Below, piece after piece: positions 8,514-16,899 of a stretch of DNA of 45,065 nt. The stretch covers positions 1 to 45,065 of the forward strand of contig JBEDUK010000044.1 of assembly GCA_040414485.1 (NCBI GenBank), written 5' to 3'. The translations under genes were made by a program, and so were the position numbers. The notes under the pieces were generated by a model that saw only the letters and a program-made list of their open reading frames with translations, did not search any database and had not been told where the DNA came from. Each line of letters opens with the position of its first letter. The stretch's first letter is position 1. This DNA is from JBEDUK01 sp040414485. GTDB taxonomy: Bacteria; Actinomycetota; UBA4738.

Positions 8514-9864
8514 GGCGGCCCTGCGCGCCCCGCGCCTGCGCGTGGTTGCGCCCGACGAGCTCACGCCCGAGGCCGCCCTCGCCCGCGAGGAGCGGTCGGG
8601 CCACCGCGTCATGGCGGCACTGGTGGTGCCGGCCTTCGCGCTCGTGGTGATCGGCCTCATCTTCGTGCTGTCGGCCAGCTCCGTCCGGGCCTTCTCCCTC
8701 TACGGCAACAGCTTCTGGTACTTCGAACGGCAGGCCGTCGCGGCCGGGATCGGGTTGGTCGCGGCATTCATCGCGTATCGGGTCCCGTACCACGCGTGGC
8801 GCGGGAGCTGGGTGCTGTTGGTGGCCGCCTCGCTCGGGTTGCTCATGCTGGTGCTGACCGGGTTCGGCACCACCGCGGGCGGATCGACCAGATGGATCCC
8901 GCTCGGGTCGTTCAGCTTCCAGCCGTCCGAGGTGGCGAAGGTGGCGGTGGCCGTGTCGGGTGCGGCGCTCCTCGCCCGGAGCGTCCGGCTGCGTGCCGAG
9001 CCCTTCCGGTTGGCCTCGCCGTTCCTCTTCGTCGTCGTCTGCACGGTCGGGCTGATCCTGCTGCAACCGGACCTGGGGACCACGGTGATCGTGTGCTCGA
9101 TCGCCGCGGCGCTGCTGTTCGCGGCCGGCATCCGCATGCGGAGCCTGGCGTCGTGGTTCGCCATCGCCGCGACCGGCGGCCTGCTCGTGGCGATGTCGAA
9201 CGGCTACATGCGGGCGCGGTTCGAAGCCTTCCTGCATCCGTGGTCCAACCGCATGACCTCCGGCTATCAGGCCGTGCAGGGCATGATCGCCCTCGGCTCC
9301 GGCCATCTGTGGGGCGTGGGCCTGGGCGCGAGCCGGCAGAAGTGGATGTACGTGCCGAACGCCCACACCGACTTCATCTTCGCGATCATGGGCGAGGAGG
9401 TCGGGCTGATCGGCGAGGTGATCGTCCTGGGCCTGTTCGCGGTGATGCTGTACGCGGGCATCCGGATCGCGATCCGTTCGCCGGACCTGTTCGGGCGGCT
9501 GCTTGCCACCGGGATCGTCACCTGGCTCGGCGTTCAGGCGTTGGTCAACCTGGGCGGCGTCACCGGGCTGCTGCCCATAACCGGCGTGCCGTTGCCCCTC
9601 TTGTCCTACGGCGGGTCTTCGCTGGTGGTCACCATGGTCGGCATCGGGGTCCTGGCGTCCATCTGCCGTGCGGGCATGGTGCCGGCCGGATCCCGCGCGC
9701 GGCGCCGAGCGAGAGGTTCGAACGCCTCGAAGCGGACCGCTTCGAGGCGGCCGCCGCGGGACCCGAAGGATCCAACACCGTCGGGTCGCGCGCGCCGTCG
9801 GGGACGAGCCGGCGCCGCCGGCGTGGTGGCCCGGCGAACGGGGCCGGCGACGCAGTGGTCGTGA
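8503..9864 (+). CDS. ftsW: Septal peptidoglycan glycosyltransferase FtsW
   Basis: A 453-residue SEDS-family membrane protein that polymerises lipid II at the septum together with FtsI. About ten transmembrane segments cover residues 45-395. Motifs include STRWIPLGSFSFQPSE, LLQPDLGTT, NAHTDFIFAIMGEE and PLLSYGGSSL. The last 60 or so residues form a basic, probably disordered cytoplasmic tail rich in Arg, Pro and Ser. The ATG at 8503 has a good ribosome site (GAGGGAGG) inside the murD 3' end. A 34-base gap separates it from murG, one of the few real gaps in the operon. Confidence 0.95.
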   Translation: MRTEAALRAPRLRVVAPDELTPEAALAREERSGHRVMAALVVPAFALVVIGLIFVLSASSVRAFSLYGNSFWYFERQAVAAGIGLVAAFIAYRVPYHAWRGSWVLLVAASLGLLMLVLTGFGTTAGGSTRWIPLGSFSFQPSEVAKVAVAVSGAALLARSVRLRAEPFRLASPFLFVVVCTVGLILLQPDLGTTVIVCSIAAALLFAAGIRMRSLASWFAIAATGGLLVAMSNGYMRARFEAFLHPWSNRMTSGYQAVQGMIALGSGHLWGVGLGASRQKWMYVPNAHTDFIFAIMGEEVGLIGEVIVLGLFAVMLYAGIRIAIRSPDLFGRLLATGIVTWLGVQALVNLGGVTGLLPITGVPLPLLSYGGSSLVVTMVGIGVLASICRAGMVPAGSRARRRARGSNASKRTASRRPPRDPKDPTPSGRARRRGRAGAAGVVARRTGPATQWS

Positions 9865-9898
9865 GCGGGCGGCGCGGGCCGACGGCGGTCCCGCCGGC

Positions 9899-11014
9899 AT
9901 GAAGGTGGTCGTCTCGGGCGGCGGCACGGCCGGCCACGTCACGCCCGGCCTCGCGCTCGGCCGCGAGCTGGCCGGCCGCGGCCACGAGGTCTCGTTCGTC
10001 GGCACCGATCGCGGCGTCGAGACCCGAATGGTCCCGGCCGCCGGCTTCGAGTTGCACGTGGTTCCGAGCAGGCCGCTCGCACGACGGATCTCCTTCGAGG
10101 CGATCCGGGCGCTGGGCGCGGCCGCGGCGGCGGTCGGGGAGTGCCGCCGGTTCGTGTCCGGCGCCGGCGCGGTGGTCGGCATGGGCGGGTACGCGAGCGT
10201 TCCGGCGGCGCTCGCGTCGCGGCGGGATCGGGTGCCGCTCGTGCTCCACGACCAGAACGCGATCCCCGGCCTGGCGAATCGCGCGCTGTCCCGGCTGGCC
10301 GGGCCACGCGCGGTCGCCGTGTCGTTCCGCGAGGCCGAGCCACGGTTCCCCCGCCGCGTCAGAACCGTACTGACGGGCAACCCCGTGCGAGAGGACGTGC
10401 TCCGCGTCCGAACGGACCGAGCCGCGCTGGCGGCGGAGGCGCGGTCCGTGTTCGGCTTGGACGAGAACCGCCGGACCTTGGCGGTCTTCGGCGGCAGCCT
10501 CGGCGCGCTCAACCTCAATCGTGCCGCCGTCGCGGCGTGCGGCCTCCTGGCGGACCGTTCCGACCTCCAGATGGTGCTGATCACGGGCCCGGAGCACGTC
10601 GAGACGATCCGCCGTGCCTGGCCGCCGCCGGGCGAGGCGCCGGCGCTGCTCCTGCGCATCGAGGGGTTCGTGGATCGGATGGATCTGGTCTACGCGGCGG
10701 CGGATCTCGTCGTCGCCCGCGGAGGCGCATCGTCGGTCGCGGAGGTCTCCGCGCTCGGCCTGCCATCGCTCCTGGTCCCGTACCCTCATGCGGCGGCGGG
10801 CGAGCAGTTGGCGAACGCGACCGCGCTGCAGCGGGCGGGCGGCGCGAGCGTGATGCTGGACCGGAATGTGACGGGGGAGACCTTGCGCGAACGGATAGTA
10901 AATCTGGTTGACCATCCGGAGCGGCTGGCCGCCATGGCGTCCGGCGCGCTGGCCTTCGGCAGGCCGGACGCCGCGTCGCGACTGGCGGACCTGGTCGAAG
11001 AGGCGGCCGCGTGA
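9899..11014 (+). CDS. murG: Lipid II synthase MurG (GlcNAc transferase)
   Basis: A 371-residue peripheral membrane GT-B glycosyltransferase that adds GlcNAc to lipid I. It starts MKVVVSGGGTAGHVTPG, the conserved N-terminal glycine loop, and has MGGYASVP, HDQNAIPGLANR, VFGGSLGA and, in the UDP-GlcNAc-binding domain, ARGGASSVAE followed by PYPHAAAGEQLANA. ATG 9899 is the first start fitting the family. The stop overlaps murC by four bases (GTGA). Confidence 0.95.
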   Translation: MKVVVSGGGTAGHVTPGLALGRELAGRGHEVSFVGTDRGVETRMVPAAGFELHVVPSRPLARRISFEAIRALGAAAAAVGECRRFVSGAGAVVGMGGYASVPAALASRRDRVPLVLHDQNAIPGLANRALSRLAGPRAVAVSFREAEPRFPRRVRTVLTGNPVREDVLRVRTDRAALAAEARSVFGLDENRRTLAVFGGSLGALNLNRAAVAACGLLADRSDLQMVLITGPEHVETIRRAWPPPGEAPALLLRIEGFVDRMDLVYAAADLVVARGGASSVAEVSALGLPSLLVPYPHAAAGEQLANATALQRAGGASVMLDRNVTGETLRERIVNLVDHPERLAAMASGALAFGRPDAASRLADLVEEAAA

Positions 11015-12543
11015 ACAACGGCACGCGCACCGGGACGGGTCAGATCGTCGCGAGCGTGCTCGTGGACGGCCGCGACGCGCCGGCGTCGGCGCCTCCCCCC
11101 CGGTTCGTGCCGCGTCCGGGGACCATTCCGACGCTTCCGGTCCCCGACGCGTCCACTTGGCGGTCGCTGCACCTGGTGGGCGTCGGCGGCGCGGGGATGC
11201 GCAACATCGCGCGGCTGCTGCTTGCGCGGGGCGTGGCCGTCACCGGCTCGGACCTCAAGGATTCGGCGAACCTTCGGCGGCTCCACGACGCGGGCGCGAC
11301 GGTCTTCGCGGGGCACCACGCCGACCAGGTCGGGGCGCCGGATGCGGTGGTCGTGTCCTCGGCCGTGCCGCGTTCGAACCCGGAGGTCCGGCGCGCGGAG
11401 GAGCTCGGGATCCCGGTGCTGGCGCGCGCCCAGGTGCTTGCCGCCCTCACGCGGGGCCACCGCCTGATCGCCGTGGGCGGGACGCACGGCAAGACGACGA
11501 CCACGTCGATGATCGCCGTGATGCTCCAGCGCGCAGGGTTGGCGCCCACGTTCGTGATCGGGGGCGATCTGAACGAGAGCGGGTCCGGTGCCGAAGCCGG
11601 TGAGGGAGACCTGTTCGTGGTCGAGGCCGACGAGAGCGACGGCACGTTCCTGCTGCTGCGACCCGAGATCGCGGTGCTCACCAACGTCGAGCCAGACCAC
11701 CTGGACTTCTTCCGCGACCGTGCGGACATCGAATCCGGGTTCGCCACCTGGGCGGAACCGGCCCGTGCGGTCGTCGCGTGCTGGGACGACCCCGGGGTTC
11801 GAAGGACCGTGGCCGGGCGATCCGGCGTGTTCCGGTACGGCACACGGTCGAACGCTGACGGGAACGGTCAGATGGACCTCGCCATCACGGACGTGGTGTG
11901 CGAGCCGCTCGCATCGCACGCGATGTTCGAGCACGCTGGCCGTCGCGTGGAGGTTCATCTCAAGGTCCCGGGGAGGCACAACGTTCCGAACGCCGCCGCA
12001 GCCGTGTCTGCCGGCCTTGCCGTGGGACTCGACCTGGACACGGCGGTCGCGGGCGTCGAGGCCTTCTCCGGCGTGCACCGCCGGTTCGAGCGCCGGGGCA
12101 GCGCGCGCGGGGCGACGTTCGTCGACGACTACGCGCACCACCCAACCGAGGTTGCCGCCGCGTTGTCGGTGGCGAGGGGCGCCGAGCCCGAGGGCAGGGT
12201 CGTGGCCGTGTGCCAGCCCCACCGCTTCACGCGGATGCAACTGATGTGGCGCGACCTCGGCGAGAGCCTCGTCGAGTCGGACATGGCGGTGATCACCGAC
12301 GTGTACGACGCGCACGAGCAGCCCATCCCGGGCGTCACCGGCAAGCTCGTGGTCTCGGCGCTGGCCGAGGCGGCGCCGGGCCACCGCATCGTCTACATGC
12401 CGAAGCGCTCCGATCTGATCGAGTTCCTGGCGAGGGAGGTCGGACCCGGAGATCTGGTGGTGACGCTCGGGTGCGGCGACATCAACGTGATCATCCCGCC
12501 CACGATCGCGCGGATCGAGGAGCTGGAGGCCACCCGCGCATGA
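11011..12543 (+). CDS. murC: UDP-MurNAc:L-alanine ligase MurC
   Basis: A 510-residue ligase that adds the first stem-peptide residue. After a non-conserved N-terminal stretch of about 50 residues come LVGVGGAGM (Rossmann-like), the P-loop VGGTHGKTTTTSM, VVEADESDGTF, TNVEPDHLDFF, VPGRHNVPNAAAA and DDYAHHPTE, all MurC hallmarks. The family is usually about 460-490 residues, so the front extension is extra. GTG at 11011 overlaps murG; the stop overlaps murB (ATGA). Confidence 0.95.
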   Translation: MNNGTRTGTGQIVASVLVDGRDAPASAPPPRFVPRPGTIPTLPVPDASTWRSLHLVGVGGAGMRNIARLLLARGVAVTGSDLKDSANLRRLHDAGATVFAGHHADQVGAPDAVVVSSAVPRSNPEVRRAEELGIPVLARAQVLAALTRGHRLIAVGGTHGKTTTTSMIAVMLQRAGLAPTFVIGGDLNESGSGAEAGEGDLFVVEADESDGTFLLLRPEIAVLTNVEPDHLDFFRDRADIESGFATWAEPARAVVACWDDPGVRRTVAGRSGVFRYGTRSNADGNGQMDLAITDVVCEPLASHAMFEHAGRRVEVHLKVPGRHNVPNAAAAVSAGLAVGLDLDTAVAGVEAFSGVHRRFERRGSARGATFVDDYAHHPTEVAAALSVARGAEPEGRVVAVCQPHRFTRMQLMWRDLGESLVESDMAVITDVYDAHEQPIPGVTGKLVVSALAEAAPGHRIVYMPKRSDLIEFLAREVGPGDLVVTLGCGDINVIIPPTIARIEELEATRA

Positions 12544-13541
12544 GCGGATCGGCGCCCGACAGGGTCCATCCGGGAGTCGACGACCGTTCGAACGATTCGG
12601 CGACGTCGCGCGGCGAGGCGATCGCCGCCGCCGAAGCGATCCTCCGCCCCGCGCTCGGTCAGCGCCTGCAGCCGGGGCGCTCGATCGCCCCGCTCACGAG
12701 CTTTCGGATCGGCGGGCCGGCGGCGCTGTTCGTCGAGCCCGAACGCGAAGAGGACCTGGCGGCGATCGCCCGGGCGGTGGCCCTCACCGGTGTCCCCTGG
12801 ACGATCCTGGGCAAGGGTTCGAACGTGCTGGTGTCCGACGCGGGTTTCCCCGGGCTCGTCGTCCGATTGGGCCGGGCGCACCAGTGGATGGAACGCGAGG
12901 GGACCCGGATGCGGGCAGGGGGGGCGATGCCGTTGCCGCGCGTTGCCGGAGGAGCGGCCGCCGCCGGGCTGACCGGCCTGGAGTTCGGCGTCGCCATCCC
13001 GGGTTCGCTGGGGGGCGCCGTTCGGATGAACGCGGGAGCGCATGCGCGGTCCATGTCCGACGTGGTCGAGACCGTTCGCGTGTTCTCCATCACGGACGGG
13101 ACCGGCTCGGTCGTCCCGGCCGAGGAAGCCGGGTTCGCCTACCGGACCTCGGCATTCGTCCGGGGTACGCTCGTCCTCGAGGCGACGATGGCGCTTCGGG
13201 AGGCGGACCCGGGCACGATCCGCGAGCTCATGGACGAGGCGCGGGCCTGGCGCCGCGCGACGCAGCCGCTCGCGGAACCGAGTTGCGGCAGCGTGTTCAA
13301 GAACCCGCGCGGCGACCACGCGGCGAGGCTCGTGGAGGCCGCCGGGTGCAAGGGGCTGACGCATGGAGGTGCGCAGGTGTCGACGAAGCACGCCAACTTC
13401 ATCGTGACGCGGCCGGGCGCGACCGCGGCGGACGTGCGTGCCGTCATCCGCGACGTCCGCGCGCGCGTGCTCGACCTGTTCGGGGTCGAACTGGAGACGG
13501 AGGTCGAATTCGTTGGCGATCCCGACACGCACCGCGTCTGA
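12540..13541 (+). CDS. murB: UDP-N-acetylenolpyruvoylglucosamine reductase MurB
   Basis: A 333-residue FAD enzyme that reduces UDP-GlcNAc-enolpyruvate to UDP-MurNAc. FAD-binding motifs include TSFRIGGPA, LGKGSNVLVSD and EFGVAIPGSLGGAVRMNAGA. PSCGSVFKNP carries the catalytic serine, and LVEAAGCKG and HANFIV are near the C-terminus. Length and motifs fit a type II MurB. It overlaps murC by four bases, and ftsQ starts inside its 3' end. Confidence 0.95.
   Translation: MSGSAPDRVHPGVDDRSNDSATSRGEAIAAAEAILRPALGQRLQPGRSIAPLTSFRIGGPAALFVEPEREEDLAAIARAVALTGVPWTILGKGSNVLVSDAGFPGLVVRLGRAHQWMEREGTRMRAGGAMPLPRVAGGAAAAGLTGLEFGVAIPGSLGGAVRMNAGAHARSMSDVVETVRVFSITDGTGSVVPAEEAGFAYRTSAFVRGTLVLEATMALREADPGTIRELMDEARAWRRATQPLAEPSCGSVFKNPRGDHAARLVEAAGCKGLTHGGAQVSTKHANFIVTRPGATAADVRAVIRDVRARVLDLFGVELETEVEFVGDPDTHRV
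13499..13503 (+). promoter_or_regulatory. Ribosome binding site deciding the ftsQ TTG start
   Basis: GGAGG inside the murB 3' end, nine bases before TTG 13513. No ATG or GTG in the ftsQ frame has a comparable site between here and the membrane helix. Confidence 0.6.
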
Positions 13542-14412
13542 CGCGCCGCCCGTCGACCTGCCGGAGCTTCCCCGGCCGGTCGGGGTCGAGGCCCGGCGCC
13601 GGACGGTCCGGAGCGTGGCGCTGGCCGTCGTCGGTGTGCTGATCGTGGCGGGTGCCGCGCTGGCCGTCTCCCGATCGGCGATCTTCGCGGTGCGCCATCT
13701 GGAGGTCTCGGGCAACCATCGGCTCACCACGTCCGACATCGAGGGCGTGGCCGGCCTGTCGAGCCGTTCGAACGTGATCTGGATGTCGACCGCGTCCGTT
13801 GAGCGGCGGCTCCTGGCCGACCCGTGGATCGCGGCGGCGAGCGTCTCGCGGTTGCTGCCGTCGACGCTCTCGATCACGCTCACGGAACGGATCCCGGTCG
13901 CCGTGGCCGCACGGGCGAACGGCCCCGACATGCTGGTGGCCAGCGACGGGACCGTGCTGGGCGCGGCCGTCGGAGGGTTCCGGCTGCCGGCGATCCAGGT
14001 CCCGGAGAATCTCACCCTCAAGTCGGGGTCGAGAGTGCCCGTTTCGTCGCCGGCGCTTCAGGCCGCGGCGGATTTCCCCCCGATGGTTCGAACCCGCATC
14101 GCGAACGTGTCGCTCGGCCGCGAGGGGATCGAGCTCCGCACCAGGGACGGGGTCCGCGTGATCTACGGTGACGCGACGGCCGCCGCCGCCAAGGGCGCGG
14201 CGATCGAAGCGGTGCTGGTCTGGCTGGAGCAGCACCGTGTGGCGCCGCTGTACATCGATGTGAGCGCGCCGACGGCGCCGGCCGTGATGCCTGCATCAGG
14301 GCAGGTCACGGGCATTCCGGGGGCGGGGAGCGACGCGCTCGGAACCGCAGGGACGCCGTCGACGCCGAGCACCTCCCAGACGGCGACGCCGTCCGCGCCG
14401 TCCGGGGGCTAA
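13513..14412 (+). CDS. ftsQ: Cell division protein FtsQ (POTRA domain)
   Basis: A 299-residue bitopic division protein linking the FtsL/DivIC pair to the septal synthase. Residues 33-53 are the membrane helix. Residues 57-127 are a POTRA domain (FAVRHLEVSGNHRLT...ERRLLADPWIAAASVSR), followed by the FtsQ beta domain (TERIPVAVAAR). The last 40 or so residues are Thr/Ser/Pro rich. The frame is open upstream, but a TTG at 13513 with GGAGG at 13499-13503, nine bases away, is the best start; it lies 29 bases inside murB. A rare TTG start would keep FtsQ low, but that is inference. Confidence 0.9.
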   Translation: MAIPTRTASDAPPVDLPELPRPVGVEARRRTVRSVALAVVGVLIVAGAALAVSRSAIFAVRHLEVSGNHRLTTSDIEGVAGLSSRSNVIWMSTASVERRLLADPWIAAASVSRLLPSTLSITLTERIPVAVAARANGPDMLVASDGTVLGAAVGGFRLPAIQVPENLTLKSGSRVPVSSPALQAAADFPPMVRTRIANVSLGREGIELRTRDGVRVIYGDATAAAAKGAAIEAVLVWLEQHRVAPLYIDVSAPTAPAVMPASGQVTGIPGAGSDALGTAGTPSTPSTSQTATPSAPSGG

Positions 14413-14480
14413 TCCCCGCGCATTCCGGGTACAACGCGATGTCGACGTCGCGTCGCGCAGGAATTCTTTCCTCAGCGGGG

Positions 14481-14520
14481 TCCAACTGGATGCCGAAAAT
14501 TGGGGTTGACCAGTTGGTCA
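14481..14520 (+). promoter_or_regulatory. Paired dyad sequences at the ftsZ promoter (putative operator)
   Basis: TCCAACTGGA (14481-14490) and TGACCAGTTGGTCA (14507-14520) are each inverted repeats around a 2-base centre. Their cores, CCAACTGG and CCAGTTGG, are reverse complements with centres 28 bases apart. The second one covers the -35 box of the ftsZ promoter, where a bound protein would block RNA polymerase. No known binding consensus is recognised; regulation is inferred from geometry. Confidence 0.5.
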
Positions 14521-14534
14521 CAGTGCGGTACAGT
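14506..14534 (+). promoter_or_regulatory. Sigma-70-type promoter for ftsZ
   Basis: TTGACC (14506-14511), exactly 17 bases, then TACAGT (14529-14534). Both boxes are close to the housekeeping consensus and lie in the only sizeable gap of the dcw region, 14413-14668. Transcription would start near 14541, giving ftsZ a leader of about 128 bases. Confidence 0.75.
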
Positions 14535-14668
14535 CCTCGCCTTGTAGATGAGGTTTACATAACTCTTACTCTACAGTTGAGGTTGATCCAGTGGCGCAGA
14601 AGACCGGCACTTCCCCAGGTAGAAGGGCCCGGCCACGGCTCGCGGGCTCCCGGAGGGCAGGAGGAATG

Positions 14669-15817
14669 ATGCAGTCTCCGCAGAACTACCTTGCCGTGAT
14701 CAAGGTCGTCGGCATCGGCGGCGGTGGCACGAACGCGGTGAACAGGATGATCGAGGCCGGGCTGAAGGGCGTCGAGTTCATCGCCATGAACACCGACGCG
14801 CAAGCCCTCCTCATGTCCGAGGCGGACGTGAAGCTCGACATCGGCCGGGAGACCACGCGCGGGCTGGGTGCCGGTTCGAACCCCGAGGTGGGCAAACGCG
14901 CGGCCGAGGAGCACCGAACCGAGATCGAGGAGATCCTGAAGGGGTCCGACATGGTCTTCATCACTGCCGGCGAGGGCGGCGGGACCGGGACCGGCGGCGC
15001 GCCGATCGTGGCGGAGATCGCCAAGAGCCTCGGCGCCCTCACCATCGGCGTGGTGACGCGCCCCTTCTCCTTCGAAGGACGCAAGCGCGCGCTCCAGGCC
15101 GACATCGGCATCGGCGAGCTTCGTTCCGCGGTGGACACCAGCATCGTGGTGCCGAACGACCGGCTGCTCCAGGTCTCCGACGCCGGGACGCCCATGGTGG
15201 ACGCCTTCCGCATGGCCGACCAGGTCCTGTATCAGGGCGTGGACGGCATCACCTCGCTCATCATGACGCCCGGACTGATCAACCTGGACTTCGCCGACGT
15301 CAAGGCCGTCATGACCGGGGCGGGCTCGGCCCTCATGGGCATCGGGCACGGCTCGGGTGAGGGCCGCGCCGAGGAGGCGGCGAAGGCGGCCATCTCCTCG
15401 CCGCTGCTCGAGGCCTCCATCGAGGGAGCCAAGGGTGTGCTGCTGTCCATCGGCGGTCCCTCGGACCTGGCGCTGCACGAGGTGAACCGCGCCGCGGAGA
15501 CCGTGACGAAGGTGGCGCACCCCGACGCGAACATCATCTTCGGCGCCGTGATCGACGACGCGCTCGGCGACGAGGTGCGGGTCACGGTCATCGCGGCCGG
15601 GTTCGACAAGATCGGCAACGGACGCAACGGCAAGCTCGCCCGCGTGCTGGAGGCCGAACGCATGCTGGGCACCACGGGTCCGAAGGCCGAGCCGCCGGCC
15701 GAACGGGAGGCCACGCCGTCCCTGCTGGAGGAGGACGACGAGATGTTCAAGCCGGCCAGGACGGTCATCTTCGACGCGGAGGACGATCTGGACATCCCCG
15801 ACTTCCTGAAGAGCTAG
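14669..15817 (+). CDS. ftsZ: Cell division GTPase FtsZ
   Basis: A 382-residue tubulin homologue forming the Z-ring. The start MQSPQNYLAVIKVVGIGGGG matches actinobacterial FtsZ end to end, favouring ATG 14669 (ATG 14666 is next to it; GTG 14591 would add 26 unlike residues). AGGAGG lies at 14659-14664. The tubulin signature GGGTGTGGAP, the T3 loop NTDAQAL and the T7 loop (NLDFADVKAVM) are intact. A short linker leads to the C-terminal peptide DLDIPDFLKS, which binds SepF and other partners. It has its own promoter, and hairpins follow it. Confidence 0.97.
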   Translation: MQSPQNYLAVIKVVGIGGGGTNAVNRMIEAGLKGVEFIAMNTDAQALLMSEADVKLDIGRETTRGLGAGSNPEVGKRAAEEHRTEIEEILKGSDMVFITAGEGGGTGTGGAPIVAEIAKSLGALTIGVVTRPFSFEGRKRALQADIGIGELRSAVDTSIVVPNDRLLQVSDAGTPMVDAFRMADQVLYQGVDGITSLIMTPGLINLDFADVKAVMTGAGSALMGIGHGSGEGRAEEAAKAAISSPLLEASIEGAKGVLLSIGGPSDLALHEVNRAAETVTKVAHPDANIIFGAVIDDALGDEVRVTVIAAGFDKIGNGRNGKLARVLEAERMLGTTGPKAEPPAEREATPSLLEEDDEMFKPARTVIFDAEDDLDIPDFLKS

Positions 15818-15848
15818 GAGTTCCCCGGCTTCGAACGCGGGCCGGGCT

Positions 15849-15879
15849 CCCCGGAGACGCCCTTCCCCTGTCTCCGGGG
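15849..15879 (+). terminator. Hairpin 1 after ftsZ
   Basis: Perfect 10-bp stem CCCCGGAGAC (15849-15858) / GTCTCCGGGG (15870-15879) with an 11-base loop, 32 bases after the ftsZ stop. There is no T-run, so it could stabilise the mRNA 3' end rather than terminate. Confidence 0.5.
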
Positions 15880-15916
15880 CGGCGGCTCCGCCCGCGGCGC
15901 TGCTTCAGGAGGACAC

Positions 15917-15946
15917 CGAGCGCCCCGCCGCCAGGCGGGGCGCTCG
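15917..15946 (+). terminator. Hairpin 2 after ftsZ (strong stem)
   Basis: Perfect 13-bp GC-rich stem CGAGCGCCCCGCC (15917-15929) / GGCGGGGCGCTCG (15934-15946) with a GCCA loop, followed by TCTCGTCTC. It ends the ftsZ transcript before the next promoter at 15993. Confidence 0.75.
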
Positions 15947-15992
15947 TCTCGTCTCCGGCCCTGTTCCCGGCCCTCCGTTTGCGGTTCCCGGC

Positions 15993-16021
15993 TTGTCCTC
16001 CGGCGGGCCGCTGGGTACCGT
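15993..16021 (+). promoter_or_regulatory. Promoter for yggS-sepF-yggT-divIVA
   Basis: TTGTCC (15993-15998), 17 bases, TACCGT (16016-16021). Transcription would begin about eight bases before the ATG at 16036, so the leader is very short. This also argues against the TTG at 15979 as a start, since it lies upstream of the promoter. Confidence 0.5.
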
Positions 16022-16035
16022 CCCGTCGAACGCCG

Positions 16036-16803
16036 ATGGAGGATTCGACGCAACGCGCGCGCGCGGCAGACGAAGACGGTGAGCTCTGGCGCGAGCGCGT
16101 CTCGACCACGGTCGCGGCCGTCAGGGAGCGCATCGCCGCCGCCGCCGCTCGCGCGGGCCGCGACCCGTCCCAGATCCGGCTCGTGGCCGTGACGAAGACG
16201 CATCCGCCCCAGGCGGTGACCGCCGTCCTCGAGGCCGGGGTCGTGGACATCGGAGAGAACCGCGCGGCGGAGCTCTCGGCGAAAGCGGCCGGTGTCGAGG
16301 CGTTGCGGCCGGATCTTGCCGGGACGGCCACGCGGCCCGTGTGGCACTTCCTCGGGAAGCTGCAGACCGGTACCGTCCGCCACGTCGCCGACGTGGCGGA
16401 CGTGGTGCAGTCGGCCGAGCCGGGCGCGGCGCTGGTGCGGCTGGCCCGCCGCCGCGCGGCGGCGGGCCAGCCGATCGACGTCCTGATCGAGGTCGATTTC
16501 ACCGGCGAGCGGCAGGGCGTCGCTCCACCTGACGTGGGCCGCTTCGCCGAGGAGATCTCCGGGATGGAGGGGCTTCGGCTCCGGGGTCTCATGACCATCG
16601 CCCCGATCACGCCGGCCCCCGAGGGCGCCCGCCCGTTCTTCGCGCGGCTGAGATCGCTCGGCGAAGCCCTCCGATCCGCCCATCCGGAGGCCGGAGATTT
16701 ATCGATGGGGATGTCGGTCGATTACGAAATCGGCGTGGAGGAAGGCGCTACGATGGTGCGCGTCGGGACGGCCCTGTTCGGGCCGCGTGCGCCCCGGACG
16801 TGA
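16036..16803 (+). CDS. yggS: PLP homeostasis protein, YggS/PLPBP family
   Basis: A 255-residue single-domain PLP-binding protein of the alanine-racemase fold. It has no known catalysis and buffers the PLP pool. The PLP lysine is K54 in LVAVTKTHPP; WHFLGKLQTG and SMGMSVDYEIGVEEGA...VRVGTALFG are family motifs. It sits between ftsZ and sepF as in many Gram-positive bacteria, but the laccase-domain gene (pgeF) usually found just before it is absent. ATG 16036 is chosen because a promoter lies just upstream. Confidence 0.93.
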   Translation: MEDSTQRARAADEDGELWRERVSTTVAAVRERIAAAAARAGRDPSQIRLVAVTKTHPPQAVTAVLEAGVVDIGENRAAELSAKAAGVEALRPDLAGTATRPVWHFLGKLQTGTVRHVADVADVVQSAEPGAALVRLARRRAAAGQPIDVLIEVDFTGERQGVAPPDVGRFAEEISGMEGLRLRGLMTIAPITPAPEGARPFFARLRSLGEALRSAHPEAGDLSMGMSVDYEIGVEEGATMVRVGTALFGPRAPRT

Positions 16804-16899
16804 TCCAGGGTGGCGCGACGCGGCGTCGGGTGGCCCCGTTGACCGGGGGGCCCGGTGCGGCCGGCGGCGGGATTCGGTGCCGACCGAGTGGAGGGGACG

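Noticed and set aside
14591..14668. GTG start for ftsZ adding 26 residues
   Set aside because: The extension is Arg-rich and unlike FtsZ; MQSPQNYLAVIK aligns with the usual N-terminus and has AGGAGG upstream.
15979..16035. TTG start for yggS at 15979
   Set aside because: It lies upstream of the promoter boxes at 15993-16021 and adds residues unlike the family.
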